DNA from: Enterobacterales bacterium
Lineage (GTDB): Bacteria; Pseudomonadota; Gammaproteobacteria; Enterobacterales; Enterobacteriaceae
Length of the DNA: 55,423 bases
Reading direction: 5' to 3'
Assembly: GCA_015654925.1 (NCBI GenBank)
Contig: JAATFX010000007.1
Span: 1 to 55,423, forward strand
This document shows positions 53,418 to 55,423 of the stretch, piece after piece. The notes below the pieces were generated by a model. The model was not told where the DNA came from. It searched no databases and saw nothing but the letters and a program-made list of their open reading frames with translations. The position numbers and the translations under genes were made by a program. The stretch's first letter is position 1, and each line of letters starts with the position of its first letter.

Positions 53418-54953
53418 ATGAATTTATTAAGATCGCTGGCTGCTGTCAGTTCCATGACCATGTTTTCGCGGGTGCTGGGTTTTGCCCGCGACGCTATTGT
53501 CGCGCGTATTTTTGGCGCCGGCATGGCGACGGATGCATTTTTTGTCGCATTTAAACTGCCCAACCTGCTGCGGCGCATTTTTGCCGAGGGGGCATTCTCG
53601 CAAGCCTTTGTGCCGATCCTGGCCGAATATAAAACCCAGCAAGGGGAAGAGGCGACCCGCACTTTTATCGCCTATATTTCCGGGCTGCTGACCCTGGCGC
53701 TGGCGCTGGTCACCGTAGCCGGCATGCTGGCGGCCCCCTGGGTAATCATGATTACCGCGCCGGGTTTTGTCGATACGCCGGATAAATTTGCCCTGACGTC
53801 GTCGCTGCTGCGCATTACTTTCCCCTACATTTTGCTGATTTCCCTGGCGTCCCTGGTGGGCGCCATTCTTAATACCTGGAATCGTTTTTCGGTGCCGGCA
53901 TTCGCCCCGACGCTGCTTAACGTCAGCATGATCGGTTTTGCGCTGTTCGCCGCGCCCCATTTCCATCCACCGGTGCTGGCCCTGGCCTGGGCGGTGGTGG
54001 CCGGGGGCGTATTGCAGCTCGGTTATCAGCTTCCGCACCTGAAAAAAATCGGCATGCTGGTTATGCCGCGCCTGCAGTTTCGCGATGCGGGGGTCTGGCG
54101 GGTGCTGCGTTTGATGGGGCCGGCGATCCTCGGGGTTTCGGTCAGCCAGATCTCGCTGATTATCAATACCATTTTCGCCTCGTTCCTGGTCTCCGGCTCG
54201 GTCTCCTGGATGTATTATGCCGATCGCCTGATGGAATTTCCTTCCGGGGTGCTGGGGGTGGCGTTGGGCACCATTTTGCTGCCGTCGCTGGCGCGCAGTT
54301 TTTCCAGCGGCAACCACGACGAGTATTCACGCCTGATGGATTGGGGGCTGCGGCTATGCTTTGTCCTGGCTTTGCCGAGCGCGGTGGCCCTGGGGATTCT
54401 GGCTAAGCCCCTGACCGTGGCGCTGTTTCAGTACGGACGGTTTTCCGCCTTCGACGCTTCCATGACGCAGCGCGCGCTGATGGCCTATTCGGTAGGGCTG
54501 ATCGGACTGATTATGGTGAAGGTGCTGGCCCCGGGGTTCTACTCCCGCCAGGATATTAAAACGCCGGTGAAAGTGGCGATTATCACGCTTATCTGCACGC
54601 AGCTCATGAACCTGGTGTTTATCGGCCCGCTGAAACACGCCGGACTATCGCTCTCCATAGGCCTGGCCGCCTGCCTGAATGCCGGCCTGCTCTACTGGCA
54701 ATTGCGCAAGAAAAACTTCTTCCAGCCGCAGCCGGGCTGGGCCGGTTTCTTAATCCGGATGTTTGTCGCCGTGGCGGTCATGGCGGCGGCGCTGCTGGGC
54801 ATGATGTGGATCATGCCCGACTGGGCGCAGGGCAATATGCTGGCGCGGCTGCTCAGGCTGGCGCTGGTGGTGGCGGTAGGGGTGGTGGCGTACTTCGCCA
54901 CGCTGGGACTACTGGGATTTCGCCTGCGGCATTTTGCCCGTTCGGTCAGTTAA
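53418..54953 (+). CDS. murJ: Lipid II flippase MurJ (MviN)
   Basis: At 511 residues it equals E. coli MurJ. About 14 hydrophobic helices are spread along it and the family start ([25 protein letters not shown], then [22 protein letters not shown]) is exact. It moves lipid II across the inner membrane for cell-wall synthesis and should be essential. In E. coli it follows mviM directly; here ndvB precedes it by 143 bases, so murJ needs its own promoter or depends on read-through from ndvB. Confidence 0.96.
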   Translation: MNLLRSLAAVSSMTMFSRVLGFARDAIVARIFGAGMATDAFFVAFKLPNLLRRIFAEGAFSQAFVPILAEYKTQQGEEATRTFIAYISGLLTLALALVTVAGMLAAPWVIMITAPGFVDTPDKFALTSSLLRITFPYILLISLASLVGAILNTWNRFSVPAFAPTLLNVSMIGFALFAAPHFHPPVLALAWAVVAGGVLQLGYQLPHLKKIGMLVMPRLQFRDAGVWRVLRLMGPAILGVSVSQISLIINTIFASFLVSGSVSWMYYADRLMEFPSGVLGVALGTILLPSLARSFSSGNHDEYSRLMDWGLRLCFVLALPSAVALGILAKPLTVALFQYGRFSAFDASMTQRALMAYSVGLIGLIMVKVLAPGFYSRQDIKTPVKVAIITLICTQLMNLVFIGPLKHAGLSLSIGLAACLNAGLLYWQLRKKNFFQPQPGWAGFLIRMFVAVAVMAAALLGMMWIMPDWAQGNMLARLLRLALVVAVGVVAYFATLGLLGFRLRHFARSVS

Positions 54954-54969
54954 TCATAACCTCACAGGA

Positions 54970-54996
54970 CCGAACCCCGGCGCCGCCGGGGTTCGG
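54970..54996. terminator. Hairpin between murJ and the tautomerase gene
   Basis: Perfect 11-bp stem CCGAACCCCGG/CCGGGGTTCGG between convergent genes. It has no T-run. Confidence 0.55.
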
Positions 54997-55003
54997 CCCC
55001 GAC

Positions 55004-55387
55004 TCACGGCAGGGCAAACATTGCGCCGCCGCCAAGTGACCAATCCTGCGGACGGTTCAAGGTGACGACGATCATCACATCCTGCGTCCTGACGTGCAGC
55101 TTTTGCTCCAGCGTCTCGGTCAACCGGCGATAGAACATCCGTTGGGTTTCAAGGTCGCGCTCCCGGCCGGCGACAATATGCAATAATATAAAATCCTTGG
55201 AACGCGGCCCGCAAATATAGTCGCGATCAACCACCAGCGACTCGGGGGGAACTTGATCAATCACCTGGAAACAGTCGCCGGGCGGCACGTCGAACCATGC
55301 CACCAGATTTTGCTGGAGCAAGGATGACAGGTCCTGGATAAACGACGGCGATCTGCCCTGGCGCAGCGTAATACGAGTGAATGGCAT
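55004..55387 (-). CDS. Tautomerase-superfamily protein (Tautomerase_2 type)
   Basis: This 128-residue protein begins MPFTRITLRQGRS, giving the catalytic N-terminal proline once Met is removed. The pattern FDVPPGDCFQVIDQ, GPRSKDFILLHI and RERDLETQRMFYRRL fits the MIF/4-oxalocrotonate-like family of about 130 residues. It probably isomerises or hydrates a small keto/enol acid; the substrate is unknown. ATG 55387 with GGAG seven bases upstream is chosen over a longer frame. The flg cluster that follows murJ in E. coli is not here. Confidence 0.85.
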   Translation of the reverse strand: MPFTRITLRQGRSPSFIQDLSSLLQQNLVAWFDVPPGDCFQVIDQVPPESLVVDRDYICGPRSKDFILLHIVAGRERDLETQRMFYRRLTETLEQKLHVRTQDVMIVVTLNRPQDWSLGGGAMFALP

Positions 55388-55423
55388 ATAGCGCTCCTTT
55401 AAGATTGAGGCCAATCGGCCAGC

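Noticed and set aside
53427..54317. 296-codon reverse frame inside murJ
   Set aside because: Extremely Gln/Arg/His-rich antisense shadow of an essential membrane protein gene.

Overview
The window reads as a chromosome segment of a motile gamma-proteobacterium of the order Enterobacterales. The core genes (fliTSD, fliC, fliA, fliZ, putA, phoH, tRNA-Ser(GGA), ycdY, yceB, grxB, mdtH, rimJ, mviM, murJ) give proteins with the lengths and motifs of their E. coli counterparts, and much of the order matches the E. coli 23-24 min region. The genus cannot be fixed from the sequence alone. A Sodalis/Pectobacteriaceae-like member is a reasonable guess, because the core is GC-rich and a rhizobial-type cyclic glucan synthase sits in the core.

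Region 1 (1 to about 13.8 kb) is the late tail operon of a lambda-like prophage: tape measure H, then M, L, K, I, J, an esterase-bearing tail fibre and a LamG-like protein. It is interrupted by two AT-richer cargo inserts ('morons'). One is a two-gene unit encoding a stand-alone FtsK-gamma (KOPS-reader) domain protein and a lipoprotein, between M and L. The other is a reverse-strand gene of unknown function between I and J. Hairpin terminators followed by near-identical ribosome-binding sites occur just upstream of L, J and the fibre.

Region 2 (13.8 to 22.6 kb) is accessory DNA with long AT-rich gaps. It holds two PerC-type regulators, a LexA-box-controlled gene that encodes only the UmuD' part of UmuD, a tiny membrane protein missed by ORF length cut-offs, a candidate small RNA, an AI-2E-family permease, a DUF1835-like protein, a lipoprotein, an IraP-like and a YmgB-like stress/biofilm connector, a zinc-ribbon protein and a CsbD-like protein.

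Region 3 (22.8 to 28.8 kb) is the flagellar filament block. fliD-fliS-fliT runs leftward, fliC and then fliA-fliZ run rightward, and two sigma-28 promoters with exact spacing lie between fliD and fliC.

Region 4 (28.8 to 34.5 kb) has putA with its PutA-operator region but no putP, then phoH and tRNA-Ser with a clear promoter. Region 5 (34.7 to 38.1 kb) is an AT-rich polysaccharide-export module (TupA-like ATP-grasp protein, Wzx-like flippase) next to a CadC/ToxR-like membrane regulator.

Region 6 (39 to 55.4 kb) is conserved core: ycdY, yceB, grxB, mdtH, rimJ, mviM, murJ, then a tautomerase. A very large cyclic beta-1,2-glucan synthase (2840 aa) lies between mviM and murJ, and yceH, which separates rimJ from mviM in E. 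coli, is absent. Assignments rest on motif recognition and memory of families; no database search was possible.
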